Shown: piece by piece, positions 34,514 through 42,591 of the stretch
Layout of the letters: each line of letters opens with the position of its first letter
Numbering within the stretch: the stretch's first letter is position 1
NCBI RefSeq assembly: GCF_014640195.1
Contig: NZ_BMGM01000007.1
Location: forward strand, 62,001-126,000
Length of the DNA: 64,000 bases
From: Psychroflexus planctonicus
Lineage (GTDB): Bacteria; Bacteroidota; Bacteroidia; Flavobacteriales; Flavobacteriaceae
Direction: 5' to 3'
Notes under the pieces: model-generated
The model's input: only the letters and a program-made list of their open reading frames with translations
What the model was told of the DNA's origin: nothing
The model's database searches: none
Made by a program: the position numbers and the translations under genes

Positions 34514-34735
34514 ATGAATGCCAAGAAACTAAAAAAACAGAAGAAAACGCATTTAAGCATCTTGTTTACTTTATATGCTATATTCATCATTTTCCTTTTT
34601 TATTTGGCTTACCAATTCATCAATAATCAACTTGAATTTGAAGTTGCCTACATTATTTTTCCAGTGATTTTAGTTTCAGCAAGTGTAATTCCGCTAAGTC
34701 AAATTATTAGCATTAATAAAAAACTGAAAGGCTAA
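34514..34735 (+). CDS. Small two-helix membrane protein (73 aa), function unknown
   Basis: A very basic start (MNAKKLKKQKKTHLS) precedes two hydrophobic segments at about 16-37 (ILFTLYAIFIIFLFYLAYQF) and 44-65 (VAYIIFPVILVSASVIPLSQII), with a basic tail. The layout predicts an inner-membrane hairpin with both ends inside. No family was recognised. It stands alone between the lipocalin-like and S46 peptidase genes, each of which has its own promoter. Confidence 0.7.
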   Translation: MNAKKLKKQKKTHLSILFTLYAIFIIFLFYLAYQFINNQLEFEVAYIIFPVILVSASVIPLSQIISINKKLKG

Positions 34736-34769
34736 AATATACTTTTTTGAGAATAAACTTAAAATATCC

Positions 34770-34777
34770 TATTTTTG
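34770..34777 (+). promoter_or_regulatory. -7 box (TATTTTTG) for the S46 peptidase gene
   Basis: An exact TAnnTTTG match with TTTG 20 bases upstream, leaving a 47-base stretch to the ATG at 34825. Confidence 0.6.
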
Positions 34778-34824
34778 GAAAGAATTTTTCAAAAACCTAC
34801 ATTTTAAATTAAATCTATTTACGT

Positions 34825-36975
34825 ATGAAATTTATCTTTCGCCTCATTATTTGCTTTATTGTATTTCCAAGTTTTGCTCAACAAGGTGGCATGTGGATTC
34901 CTTCTTTATTGGAAGGAATGAACGAAGAAGAAATGACAAGCCTTGGTGCAAAAATTACAGCACAAGACATTTACGATGTAAACAATTCTAGTTTAAAAGA
35001 TGCCATTGTACATTTTAACGGTGGTTGTACAGCCGAAGTCATTTCTAATCAAGGTCTTTTGTTAACCAACCATCATTGTGGGTTTGGTCAAATTCAGTTT
35101 CATTCTAGTTTAGAAAATGATTACTTAAAAGATGGTTTTTGGGCCATGTCTTTAGATGAAGAACTTCCTAACAAAAATTTATATGCCGAATTCATCATTA
35201 AAATTGAAGATGTTTCAGCCGAAGTGCTTTCCGCCATCAATGAAGAAATGTCTACTAAAGAGAAGCAGTCTGCCTTAGACAAAAAACGAGCAGAAATTGA
35301 AAAGAATTTCAAAAAAGAAGAATGGCAAGATTTACGGATCAAGTCCTTTTATGGTGGCAACCAGTTTTTCTTATTTGTAACCGAAAAATACGAAGATGTA
35401 CGTTTAGTAGGCGCGCCACCTTCTAGCATAGGTAAATTTGGTAGCGACACGGATAATTGGGTTTGGCCTAGACATACAGGCGATTTTTCAATGTTTAGGA
35501 TTTATGCTGATAAAAATAACCGTCCAGCAAAATATAGCGAAGACAACGTACCCTACCAACCCAAGCACTTTTTACCCATTTCTTTAGATGGAGTTGAAGA
35601 AGATGATTTTACCTTGGTTTTTGGTTTTCCAGGAAGAACCAACGAATATTTACCTGCTGTAGCTGTAGAGCAAATTACGCAAAAAGTGAATCCTACGAAT
35701 ATCGAAATTCGAGAAAAAGCCTTAGAAGTAATTGATGCCTATATGCAAAAAGATGACGAAATCCGAATTCAATATGCTTCCAAACAAGCGCGTATTGCCA
35801 ATTATTGGAAAAAATGGAAAGGTGAAAATTTAGGGATTGAAAAAAGTGGTGCAATTCAACAGAAAAAAGAATTGGAGAAGCGATTTACCCAAGCTGTAAA
35901 AAACCAAAACAAAGTAGAAGAGTACGGCGATTTACTTTCCACTTTCGAAACCCAATATGAAGCACTGGAACCTTATGCCGTGAAACGCTCTAACTTTTTA
36001 GAAGTGTTTTTAACCAATAGCGATGTATTAAAAATTGCATTTCGATTAAACCAACTGGTTGGTGCTTCTAACCAAGGTGAAGCTCAATTTGTGGAAGCAC
36101 AAAGCGTAATAAAAAATATGTTCGAAGGAATTTATAAAGATTACAATGCACAACTAGACCGCGAAGTAGTTCATCAAATTTTGCCTTTATATGATGCTGA
36201 TGTAACTGAAAAAGAAATTGATGAAGTTTTTGACAACTCCTTATTTGTAAACTCAGAAAGTGGTTTAGCCGCTTTAGATGGCGAATTAAAAGTAGTTGTA
36301 GAAAGCATTCAAAACGATTTGCTTTACCAAATGGCCAAACCGTACATCGATGAATTTTACCAAGATTTAAATCCGAATTATCAAAACCTAAAAGCAGAAG
36401 TAGACGAAACTCAAAAACATTACATGACAGCGCAAATGGAAGTTTTACCCGAAGAGCGCTACTTCCCAGATGCCAACTCAACGCTTCGTGTTACCTACGG
36501 AAAAGTAAACGGATACCAACCTAGAGATGCCGTGTATTACGAGCCTGTAACTTACTTAGAAGGTGTAATGGAAAAATATGTTCCTGGTGATTACGAATTT
36601 GATGTTCCACAAAAACTCATCGATTTATATGAAAACAAAGACTACGGAAACTATGCCGATGCCAACGGAAAAATGCCTGTTGGATTTATTGGCACCAATC
36701 ACACCACTGGTGGAAATTCAGGAAGCCCAGCTTTAGATGCACATGGAAATTTAATCGGTTTAAATTTCGATCGCGTTTGGGAAGGCACCATGAGTGATTT
36801 GTTTTACGATCCAGAAATTTGCCGTAACATCATGGTAGATGCGCGTTATATTCTATTTATAATTGATAAGTATGGTGAAGCTTCACATTTAATTGAAGAA
36901 ATGGAATTGGTTCATCCAAAGGCAGAAAAAAATTCCCAGAAAAAGAAGAATAAAAGAAAGAGAAGTAAGAGATAA
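34825..36975 (+). CDS. S46 family dipeptidyl-peptidase, DPP11-like
   Basis: A 716-residue exported serine peptidase (signal peptide ending FAQ near residue 19). The trypsin-like triad can be read: His in LLTNHHCGFGQ near 80, Asp in FGSDTDNWVWPRHTGDFSMFR near 210-230, and Ser in TGGNSGSPALD near 630-640. An alpha-helical insert (about 270-560) caps the active site, as in DPP7 and DPP11. The position that separates the two types reads Arg in NFDRVWEG, which favours release of Asp/Glu-Xaa dipeptides (DPP11). It ends in a Lys/Arg-rich tail. Dipeptides made in the periplasm feed amino-acid catabolism. Confidence 0.93.
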   Translation: MKFIFRLIICFIVFPSFAQQGGMWIPSLLEGMNEEEMTSLGAKITAQDIYDVNNSSLKDAIVHFNGGCTAEVISNQGLLLTNHHCGFGQIQFHSSLENDYLKDGFWAMSLDEELPNKNLYAEFIIKIEDVSAEVLSAINEEMSTKEKQSALDKKRAEIEKNFKKEEWQDLRIKSFYGGNQFFLFVTEKYEDVRLVGAPPSSIGKFGSDTDNWVWPRHTGDFSMFRIYADKNNRPAKYSEDNVPYQPKHFLPISLDGVEEDDFTLVFGFPGRTNEYLPAVAVEQITQKVNPTNIEIREKALEVIDAYMQKDDEIRIQYASKQARIANYWKKWKGENLGIEKSGAIQQKKELEKRFTQAVKNQNKVEEYGDLLSTFETQYEALEPYAVKRSNFLEVFLTNSDVLKIAFRLNQLVGASNQGEAQFVEAQSVIKNMFEGIYKDYNAQLDREVVHQILPLYDADVTEKEIDEVFDNSLFVNSESGLAALDGELKVVVESIQNDLLYQMAKPYIDEFYQDLNPNYQNLKAEVDETQKHYMTAQMEVLPEERYFPDANSTLRVTYGKVNGYQPRDAVYYEPVTYLEGVMEKYVPGDYEFDVPQKLIDLYENKDYGNYADANGKMPVGFIGTNHTTGGNSGSPALDAHGNLIGLNFDRVWEGTMSDLFYDPEICRNIMVDARYILFIIDKYGEASHLIEEMELVHPKAEKNSQKKKNKRKRSKR

Positions 36976-36986
36976 GAAGTGAGATA

Positions 36987-37232
36987 TTAGATATTAGATA
37001 ACTCTTGAGTTAAGGTTTTCTTGTAATCGAAATCTTCATCTACTTTTATAATCCCTCTAAGTTTCTGAACTTTCGAAGGCAAAACTTCAGGTTTATTGTC
37101 TCTTTTACTTACTGTAATTAATTTAAAGTAATTTTCAACAATTTGCGAAAGGCTTATACCTTGCTCTTTCGCATATTCCTTTGCGGTTTGAATTACTTCT
37201 TTTTCTAAAGTTAGTGTCAACTTGGTATTCAT
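36987..37232 (-). CDS. DUF6364-like small protein, possible antitoxin
   Basis: An 81-residue protein that begins NTKLTLTLEKEVIQTAKEYAKEQGISLSQ-like: a short strand, then two helices, as in ribbon-helix-helix proteins. This pattern is typical of DUF6364 proteins, often annotated as antitoxins. The start at 37232 is preferred over an ATG at 37280 because an excellent promoter lies between them. The region after the helices (VLPSKVQKLRGIIKVDEDFDY) resembles a toxin-binding tail. No toxin gene is adjacent; the next gene downstream is convergent. Confidence 0.75.
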   Translation of the reverse strand: MNTKLTLTLEKEVIQTAKEYAKEQGISLSQIVENYFKLITVSKRDNKPEVLPSKVQKLRGIIKVDEDFDYKKTLTQELSNI

Positions 37233-37246
37233 AATCAAGTTTTTAT

Positions 37247-37254
37247 CAAATATA
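37247..37254 (-). promoter_or_regulatory. -7 box (TATATTTG, minus strand) for the DUF6364-like gene
   Basis: An exact TAnnTTTG match with TTG 20 bases upstream, 14 bases before the ATG at 37232. It lies inside the longer alternative frame and so excludes the start at 37280. Confidence 0.65.
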
Positions 37255-37292
37255 CCTGTATTTTTAATAAAACACAACACGTGTTCAACACA

Positions 37293-38117
37293 TCAACCCA
37301 TAATGTGATAACCACCATCAATATGACGAATTTCGCCGGTGATTTTTCCGTTGGGTCTGAATAAATTTAAAACATCGTAGGCTAAATCTTCTGGTGAAGC
37401 ATTTCCAAGCGGACTAATTTTAGCAGCGGTATTTACATCTTGTTCGGTTAAAGTTGCATTTCCAGCTTTGCTTCCCATGTAAGGTGAAAAACGAACACAA
37501 TTTACACGGGTTCCATTTTTTCTACCCAACTCATCTGCCAATTCAATGGTGATGCGTTCTAAAGCTGCTTTGGCAATACTGATGTTTCGATACGGATGAA
37601 AAGTAACTTTAGATGCTGCAATATAGCTAATCGAACAAATAGAAGACTTGGGTTCAAGCAAATCAAAATCGAATAAAGCTTTGGTTACTCTAATCAAGGA
37701 AAAAGCAGAAACATCCATGGTTTCACAAAACTCTTGCAAGGAAACTTCCATAAGCGGTTTGACTACTTTACCACGAATGGTTTTATCCATAGCGATAGCA
37801 TGCAACCATCCGTCTAATTGAATATTTTTTGTTTTTAGTTCTTCACACAAGCTTTGAATGCTTTCTGGCAAAGTAACATCCAAAACACAAGTAAGTGTTT
37901 CTTGTCCGAGTTCTTTTTTTACACTAGCTTCAAAATCGGCATAGGTAGCGTTTAAAAAGCCTTTGGCTTTATCGGATAAATTTTCGTGGTGTTTACTCAC
38001 ACCCAAACCTGTGCAAACTACTTTACCACCATTTTCTACAATGGCTTTAGCAACATACATTGCCAAAGATTGTTCATCTGCAATTCCTGTAATTAAAAAG
38101 GTTTTTCCTTTTAGCAT
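37293..38117 (-). CDS. Enoyl-ACP reductase-like SDR (FabI family)
   Basis: A 274-residue short-chain dehydrogenase of the FabI type: the NAD motif GIADEQSLAMYVAKAI near 11-26, LHAIAMD near 105, and the FabI active site with Tyr in SISYIAAS near 159 followed by Tyr-x6-Lys (PYRNISIAK, near 169-177). The C-terminus has TGEIRHIDGGYHIMG. FabI reduces trans-2-enoyl-ACP in fatty-acid synthesis. The N-terminus is less like housekeeping FabI than expected, so it may be a second, specialised copy. It follows the FabH-like gene with a six-base gap. Confidence 0.87.
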   Translation of the reverse strand: MLKGKTFLITGIADEQSLAMYVAKAIVENGGKVVCTGLGVSKHHENLSDKAKGFLNATYADFEASVKKELGQETLTCVLDVTLPESIQSLCEELKTKNIQLDGWLHAIAMDKTIRGKVVKPLMEVSLQEFCETMDVSAFSLIRVTKALFDFDLLEPKSSICSISYIAASKVTFHPYRNISIAKAALERITIELADELGRKNGTRVNCVRFSPYMGSKAGNATLTEQDVNTAAKISPLGNASPEDLAYDVLNLFRPNGKITGEIRHIDGGYHIMG

Positions 38118-38123
38118 AATTTT

Positions 38124-39074
38124 TTATTTAACTTTATACAATGCAGTTCCCCAAGTCATGCCTGCTCCAACTGCGGCAAACAATATGTATTTTGCATTTT
38201 CTATTCTTCCTTGTTCAATGGCTTCATGTAAAGCAATAGGAATGGTTCCGCCAGAAGTATTGGCGTATTTATCCATATTGGTCATTACTTTTTCGAAAGG
38301 CAAGCCTACTTGTTTGGCAATGGATTTTAAAATTCCGATACTGGGTTGATGGGGAACCATCAAATCGATTTGGTCTATCGAAAAATTGTTTTTTGCCAAT
38401 AAAGCTTCAATTGATTTGGGAACCAAGTCTGTTGCCCCGTTATAAATCTCCTTTCCATCCATATAAAAATAACATTGCGAGTCGGGATTATCGGGTTCTT
38501 TATTTTCAATAGTAAAATGATTGGCTCCACGTCCATCTGAAAACAAATTGAAATCGATAAAACCTTTGTCTTCTTCGGTAGCACTGATGACCATTGCGCC
38601 GGCACCATCGCCAAAGAAAACTGAATCTCTTCTACTCCAATCAATGATCTGCGAAAAGGTATCTGCTCCGATGACTAAGACGTTCTGATAGGTACCATTT
38701 TCAACAAATTGACAACCCACTGAGACGGCAAACATGGCTCCAGAACAAACCGCTGACAAATCGAAAGCCGCTGCTCCATAAGCTTTGAGTTTATCTTGCA
38801 CGTAACAAGCCGAAGAAGGCGCTTGCTTGTCTGGTGTTGAAGTTGCCACAATAATCAAGTCGATATCTTCTACTTGAAGTCCTGCATCTTCAATAGCATT
38901 TCTTCCAGCTTTTGCAGCTAAATCACTTGTCACTTCATCTCTAACAACTCTTCGTTCTTTGATGCCTAAAGTGTTGAAAATCCACTCGTCTGAGGAACCT
39001 ACTTTTTCAAAATAAGTATTGGGAATTACTTTTTCAGGAACATACATTCCTGTTCCGCTTATAAATGCATTCAT
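38124..39074 (-). CDS. 3-oxoacyl-ACP synthase III-like (FabH family)
   Basis: A 316-residue thiolase-fold condensing enzyme. The triad is visible: Cys in FDLSAVCSGAMFAV near 113, His in MVPHQPSIG near 243 and Asn in DKYANTSGGTIPIAL near 273. FabH starts chains by condensing acyl-CoA with malonyl-ACP. It forms a two-gene operon with the FabI-like reductase. Other fab genes and the acyl carrier protein are absent, so the pair may serve a specific acyl product instead of bulk lipid synthesis. Confidence 0.9.
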   Translation of the reverse strand: MNAFISGTGMYVPEKVIPNTYFEKVGSSDEWIFNTLGIKERRVVRDEVTSDLAAKAGRNAIEDAGLQVEDIDLIIVATSTPDKQAPSSACYVQDKLKAYGAAAFDLSAVCSGAMFAVSVGCQFVENGTYQNVLVIGADTFSQIIDWSRRDSVFFGDGAGAMVISATEEDKGFIDFNLFSDGRGANHFTIENKEPDNPDSQCYFYMDGKEIYNGATDLVPKSIEALLAKNNFSIDQIDLMVPHQPSIGILKSIAKQVGLPFEKVMTNMDKYANTSGGTIPIALHEAIEQGRIENAKYILFAAVGAGMTWGTALYKVK

Positions 39075-39275
39075 TTACACACAATTTAAGTGAGCAATTT
39101 TATAGCTTATGTTCTACTTGAACAAAAAAAGGCTTCATTAAAATGTTAAAATGATGCACAATTAGCATATTTTGAATTTTTACATCAAATTTTTCTCAAA
39201 ATCATAATTAAATCTTAGCTGAATAAATATTAAATAATGTACAGGAAAAATATTATTGTTATTCAATAATTTAAT

Positions 39276-39283
39276 TAACTTTG
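39276..39283 (+). promoter_or_regulatory. -7 box (TAACTTTG) for the DUF2975 module
   Basis: An exact TAnnTTTG match with TTG 17 bases upstream, 26 bases before the ATG at 39310. Confidence 0.55.
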
Positions 39284-39309
39284 TTATCGTAAAACAATAA
39301 TTTATTTGC

Positions 39310-39807
39310 ATGAAACTTGCCCTTTCTGTAGCCTGGTTTGCCATTCAATTTTTACGATTGATTTTTAGTGTAATTATCGTTGTACTGGGATTTTTACTTA
39401 TTTTCAATAAGCAGTTTTGGGTGGCTTCAGAACGCTATCCTTTAGATGAAAAGCTTGTATGGGTTGCGCTTTTTGTCTTTAGTATTTTAGCTTTATTAAG
39501 CAGTAACAAATTGGTCAGGGCTATTAAAAACTTTAAAGAAAAAAATATTTTCAACCCAAAAAACGTCAAGGCATTTAAGTTAGCAGCAGGAGTTACTTCG
39601 GTTTATCTTGTTGGCAAATATAGCTTGATGCTTTACATTCACTCAAGTGAACAAGGAAAATTGGCTTGGCATGAATGGTGGAATGATTCTACTACCCAAC
39701 TTTCAGAAGTAATTAGTTTTGGCATGCTAGCGTGCTTCTTTTGGGTGATTGCCAAATTAATTGAAGAAGGAATTGCCTATAAAAATGAAAACGATTTAAC
39801 CATATAA
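39310..39807 (+). CDS. DUF2975 membrane protein, first copy
   Basis: A 165-residue protein with four hydrophobic segments (about 5-29, 48-64, 87-108, 128-147). It ends in the family-typical LIEEGIAYKNENDLTI tail. DUF2975 proteins are usually encoded beside a small XRE regulator (as in Bacillus YoaS/YozG), which is the case here two genes downstream. Function is unknown; a membrane sensor or partner of the regulator is an inference. The second copy starts 16 bases after its stop. Confidence 0.88.
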   Translation: MKLALSVAWFAIQFLRLIFSVIIVVLGFLLIFNKQFWVASERYPLDEKLVWVALFVFSILALLSSNKLVRAIKNFKEKNIFNPKNVKAFKLAAGVTSVYLVGKYSLMLYIHSSEQGKLAWHEWWNDSTTQLSEVISFGMLACFFWVIAKLIEEGIAYKNENDLTI

Positions 39808-39823
39808 AAAACAATTCAGCATT

Positions 39824-40330
39824 ATGAAAACCAAAGTAATATTAAAGAGTTTATTAGACATTATGCTGTTTATTGCAGCAGCTACTTTATTGGAAGCCAT
39901 TTTTAAAATTTTTAGTGTTTTTATAGACGGATTTCCAAATTTTTTAATCGATAAAGAAGTTTTAGCGAACAATCCCATTAAATTAAAAAGTCTTGTTGTA
40001 TTAAATCTACTTAATCAGGTTTTGTTTTTTAGCTCGATTTTATTTTTACGAAAAATTGCTAAAATTTACCGTGACCAGAAAAGTGTATACCAATTGAAAA
40101 TTTTAGGTTATTTAAAAATTTCGGGGTGGTGTTTGTTCTTCTTTTCAGGTTTAGAAATTATTATTCGTGGTTTAGAAATTTATATCAATCCAGATACATT
40201 TCAATTAGCCGGAATTACCTCTACCCAAAAAAGTGCATTGTTAGCGGTGTTGGCTATTTTAATGATTCGTTTGTCTAAAATTTTCAAGAAAACGGTAGAA
40301 GAGAAAAAAGAAAATGAATTTACAATATAG
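39824..40330 (+). CDS. DUF2975 membrane protein, second copy
   Basis: A 168-residue paralogue of the preceding protein with the same four-helix plan (about 8-34, 55-78, 94-118, 127-147) and the same end motif KENEFTI. Sequence identity to the first copy is low outside the helix pattern and tail. Its stop is two bases from the ATG of the XRE regulator gene, so all three should be one transcript. Confidence 0.88.
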   Translation: MKTKVILKSLLDIMLFIAAATLLEAIFKIFSVFIDGFPNFLIDKEVLANNPIKLKSLVVLNLLNQVLFFSSILFLRKIAKIYRDQKSVYQLKILGYLKISGWCLFFFSGLEIIIRGLEIYINPDTFQLAGITSTQKSALLAVLAILMIRLSKIFKKTVEEKKENEFTI

Positions 40331-40332
40331 GT

Positions 40333-40557
40333 ATGTCTATTAAAATTAACCTCAACGAGGTTTTGCAAGCACGAGAGATGAAGTCTTACGAATTAGCAGA
40401 AAAAATCAACATTACCACAGCTAATTTATCTATTTTAAAAACAGGTAAAGCAAAAGCCATCCGGCTTACTACCTTAGCAAAAATTTGTGAAGTCTTGGAA
40501 TGTCAACCTGGTGATATTTTGGTTTTTGAAAAAAATGAAAATAAAAACTCCCGTTGA
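40333..40557 (+). CDS. Small XRE/Cro-type regulator (YozG-like)
   Basis: A 74-residue helix-turn-helix protein: MSIKINLNEVLQAREM, then SYELAEKINITTANLSILKTGKAKAIRL-type recognition helix (about 20-46), and the end block LAKICEVLECQPGDILVFE. This matches the YozG group that travels with DUF2975 membrane proteins. It probably regulates its own operon. The stop codon lies inside the stem of the superoxide dismutase terminator on the other strand. Confidence 0.93.
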   Translation: MSIKINLNEVLQAREMKSYELAEKINITTANLSILKTGKAKAIRLTTLAKICEVLECQPGDILVFEKNENKNSR

Positions 40558-40577
40558 AACCAATTTCAACGGGAGTT
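40546..40577 (-). terminator. Terminator hairpin for sod, overlapping the XRE gene's 3' end
   Basis: A perfect 14-pair inverted repeat: AACTCCCGTTGAAA at 40546-40559 and its complement at 40564-40577, with a CCAA loop. On the minus strand it is followed by TTTTTATTTT, so it ends the superoxide dismutase transcript. The first arm contains the TGA stop (40555-40557) of the convergent XRE gene. On the plus strand no T-run follows. Confidence 0.88.
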
Positions 40578-40596
40578 AATAGTAAGCAAGTTTGTT

Positions 40597-41205
40597 TTAC
40601 TTATTCGCTTTATATAATTCAGAAACTTTATCCCAGTTAATTACATTAAAAAATGCTTCAATATAATCTGGACGTTTGTTTTGATAGTTTAAATAGTAAG
40701 CATGTTCCCAAACATCAATTCCTAAAATAGGAGTTCCTGCACAACCTACATTTGGCATGATTGGGTTATCTTGATTTGGTGTAGAACAAACTTCTAAGCT
40801 TCCGCCTTGGTGCACACACAACCAAGCCCATCCTGAACCAAATTGTGTAGCTGCTGCGTTACTAAATTTTTCTTTGAACTTATCGAAAGACCCAAAAGCA
40901 TCATCAATAGCTTTTGCTAAGTCTCCACTTGGGTTTCCACCACCATCTGGGCTCATTACTTCCCAAAATAATCGGTGATTGTAAAATCCACCACCATTAT
41001 TTCGAACAGCTCCATTAGATAAATCTAAATTTTGAAGAATTTCTTCAATAGACTTCCCTTCTAAATCGGTTCCTTCTATTGCAGCGTTTAATTTGCTTGT
41101 ATATCCTGCATGGTGCTTCCCATGGTGAATCTCCATTGTTTTTGCATCAATATGTGGTTCTAGTGCGTCGTGTGCGTAGTTTAATTTTGGTAATTCAAAT
41201 GCCAT
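40597..41205 (-). CDS. sod: Superoxide dismutase (Fe/Mn family)
   Basis: A 202-residue superoxide dismutase: the first metal His in [12 protein letters not shown] (about 26-37), [12 protein letters not shown] near 71-82 with the second His, and [19 protein letters not shown] near 163-181 with the Asp and third His. It converts superoxide to oxygen and peroxide. Metal preference (iron or manganese) cannot be settled here. It has a nearly ideal promoter and a strong terminator and is monocistronic. Confidence 0.95.
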   Translation of the reverse strand: MAFELPKLNYAHDALEPHIDAKTMEIHHGKHHAGYTSKLNAAIEGTDLEGKSIEEILQNLDLSNGAVRNNGGGFYNHRLFWEVMSPDGGGNPSGDLAKAIDDAFGSFDKFKEKFSNAAATQFGSGWAWLCVHQGGSLEVCSTPNQDNPIMPNVGCAGTPILGIDVWEHAYYLNYQNKRPDYIEAFFNVINWDKVSELYKANK

Positions 41206-41240
41206 AATATGTTGTTTTTAATTGATTTAACTTATAGATT

Positions 41241-41248
41241 CAAATTTA
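41241..41248 (-). promoter_or_regulatory. -7 box (TAAATTTG, minus strand) for superoxide dismutase
   Basis: An exact TAnnTTTG match with TTTG 20 bases upstream, 35 bases before the ATG at 41205. One of the best promoter matches in the window. Confidence 0.7.
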
Positions 41249-41319
41249 AAGATTAAAAAAGCTTATTTCAAAGTTTGGCTGTTATAAAATCCTTAAAATA
41301 AAAATCTTTTTCATGAAGT

Positions 41320-42477
41320 TCAATCTTCAATTTTACGCAATCTAATTTCAAAGGTAGAACCCTTGCCTAATTCGCTATAAATAATTCGTATTTTTCCATC
41401 ATGGTAGTCTTCAATTATTCGTTTTGCTAAGGATAATCCAAGGCCCCAACCTCGTTTTTTGGTACTAAAACCAGGCTGAAAAACCTTATTGAAATTCTTC
41501 AAGGGTATTCCTTTTCCAGTGTCTTTTACTAGGATTTTAACCCAGTTTCCACTTCTAGCTAATTCCATTTCCAGTTTTCCTTTTCCTTTCATGGCATCGA
41601 TAGCATTTTTGGTTAAATTTTCTATGGTCCAGGAAAACAAAGGTTCATTCAGCATTACAAAAACAGGTTCTTGTGGTAAATCCATTTGAAATTCAATTAA
41701 TTTAGAACTTCTAGATTGCAAGTATTCAAAAGAATTTTTAGCTGCTAAAGTAATGTCTGTTTTCTCAAGCTTCAATTTAGATCCAACTTTAGAAAAACGT
41801 TCGGTGATGGTTTTTAATCGGTCTATGTCTTTTTCAATTTCATCTATATATTCTTGGTTTACACCTTCGGCTTTCAAAATTTCTAACCAACCAAATAAAG
41901 AAGAAAGCGGTGTGCCAATTTGGTGTGCGGTTTCTTTAGCCATTCCTGCCCACAACTTATTTTGTTCGCTGGTGCGGGATGTGACGTAAAAAAAGTAAAG
42001 TAAGCCAGAAAACAAAGCAACTATAACAAACAAAATAAGCGGATAATATTTTATTTTATTCAGTATTTGAGAATTCCCATAATACAAAACCTGTTTCATA
42101 CCATCGCCTAAATCTATCTCAATAGGTATATTTTCTGTTTTAATTCGATTTAAAAATTCATCAAACTTAACTGGATCATCAACTACATCTTTGGGAACAT
42201 TTTCTACAAGAGCAGGATCACCATTTTGGTCAACACTAATAATAGGAATACTTTCGTTAGCTTGTAAAATTTCTAGTTCTAAACCCACTTCGTCTCCTTC
42301 TAAATCTGCTTGACTAACCGATTTCATGGCAGAAGTCCAAATCATCATTTTAGAACGCTCGTCATCTTTTATCCTGTTGTAAAAAACAGTTATATTCCAA
42401 ATTATCAGTCCAACAATAGTGATGGAAGATAAAATGATAAACCATCGTGCAAATGCTTTGTTTTTAAAAAGCTCCAT
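41320..42477 (-). CDS. Sensor histidine kinase without an adjacent response regulator
   Basis: A 385-residue kinase. TM1 lies at about 11-32 and TM2 at about 145-167; between them is a periplasmic sensor of about 110 residues with no named fold. The DHp helix carries ETAHQIGTPLSSLFGWLEIL with the phospho-acceptor His near 184. The ATPase part has the N box LTKNAIDAM near 290, the G1 box VKDTGKGIP near 318 and GWGLGLSLAKRI near 345. The His box is HQIGTP, a variant common in Bacteroidota. No response regulator gene is nearby, so its partner is unknown. Confidence 0.92.
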   Translation of the reverse strand: MELFKNKAFARWFIILSSITIVGLIIWNITVFYNRIKDDERSKMMIWTSAMKSVSQADLEGDEVGLELEILQANESIPIISVDQNGDPALVENVPKDVVDDPVKFDEFLNRIKTENIPIEIDLGDGMKQVLYYGNSQILNKIKYYPLILFVIVALFSGLLYFFYVTSRTSEQNKLWAGMAKETAHQIGTPLSSLFGWLEILKAEGVNQEYIDEIEKDIDRLKTITERFSKVGSKLKLEKTDITLAAKNSFEYLQSRSSKLIEFQMDLPQEPVFVMLNEPLFSWTIENLTKNAIDAMKGKGKLEMELARSGNWVKILVKDTGKGIPLKNFNKVFQPGFSTKKRGWGLGLSLAKRIIEDYHDGKIRIIYSELGKGSTFEIRLRKIED

Positions 42478-42568
42478 ATTTCTAAATTAGGATAAAGATG
42501 AAAAATAAATACCAGTTTTCAAATCTATTGAATTTATTCATTCATTTTTGAATAGCAAGTAGAATATG

Positions 42569-42576
42569 TACATTTG
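42569..42576 (+). promoter_or_regulatory. -7 box (TACATTTG) for the flavin reductase gene
   Basis: An exact TAnnTTTG match with TTTG 18 bases upstream, 15 bases before the ATG at 42592. It excludes the in-frame TTG at 42574. Confidence 0.65.
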
Positions 42577-42591
42577 CATAAATTCAATTTT

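Noticed and set aside
36987-37232. Complete toxin-antitoxin pair
   Set aside because: The DUF6364-like protein looks like an antitoxin, but no toxin gene is adjacent on either side.
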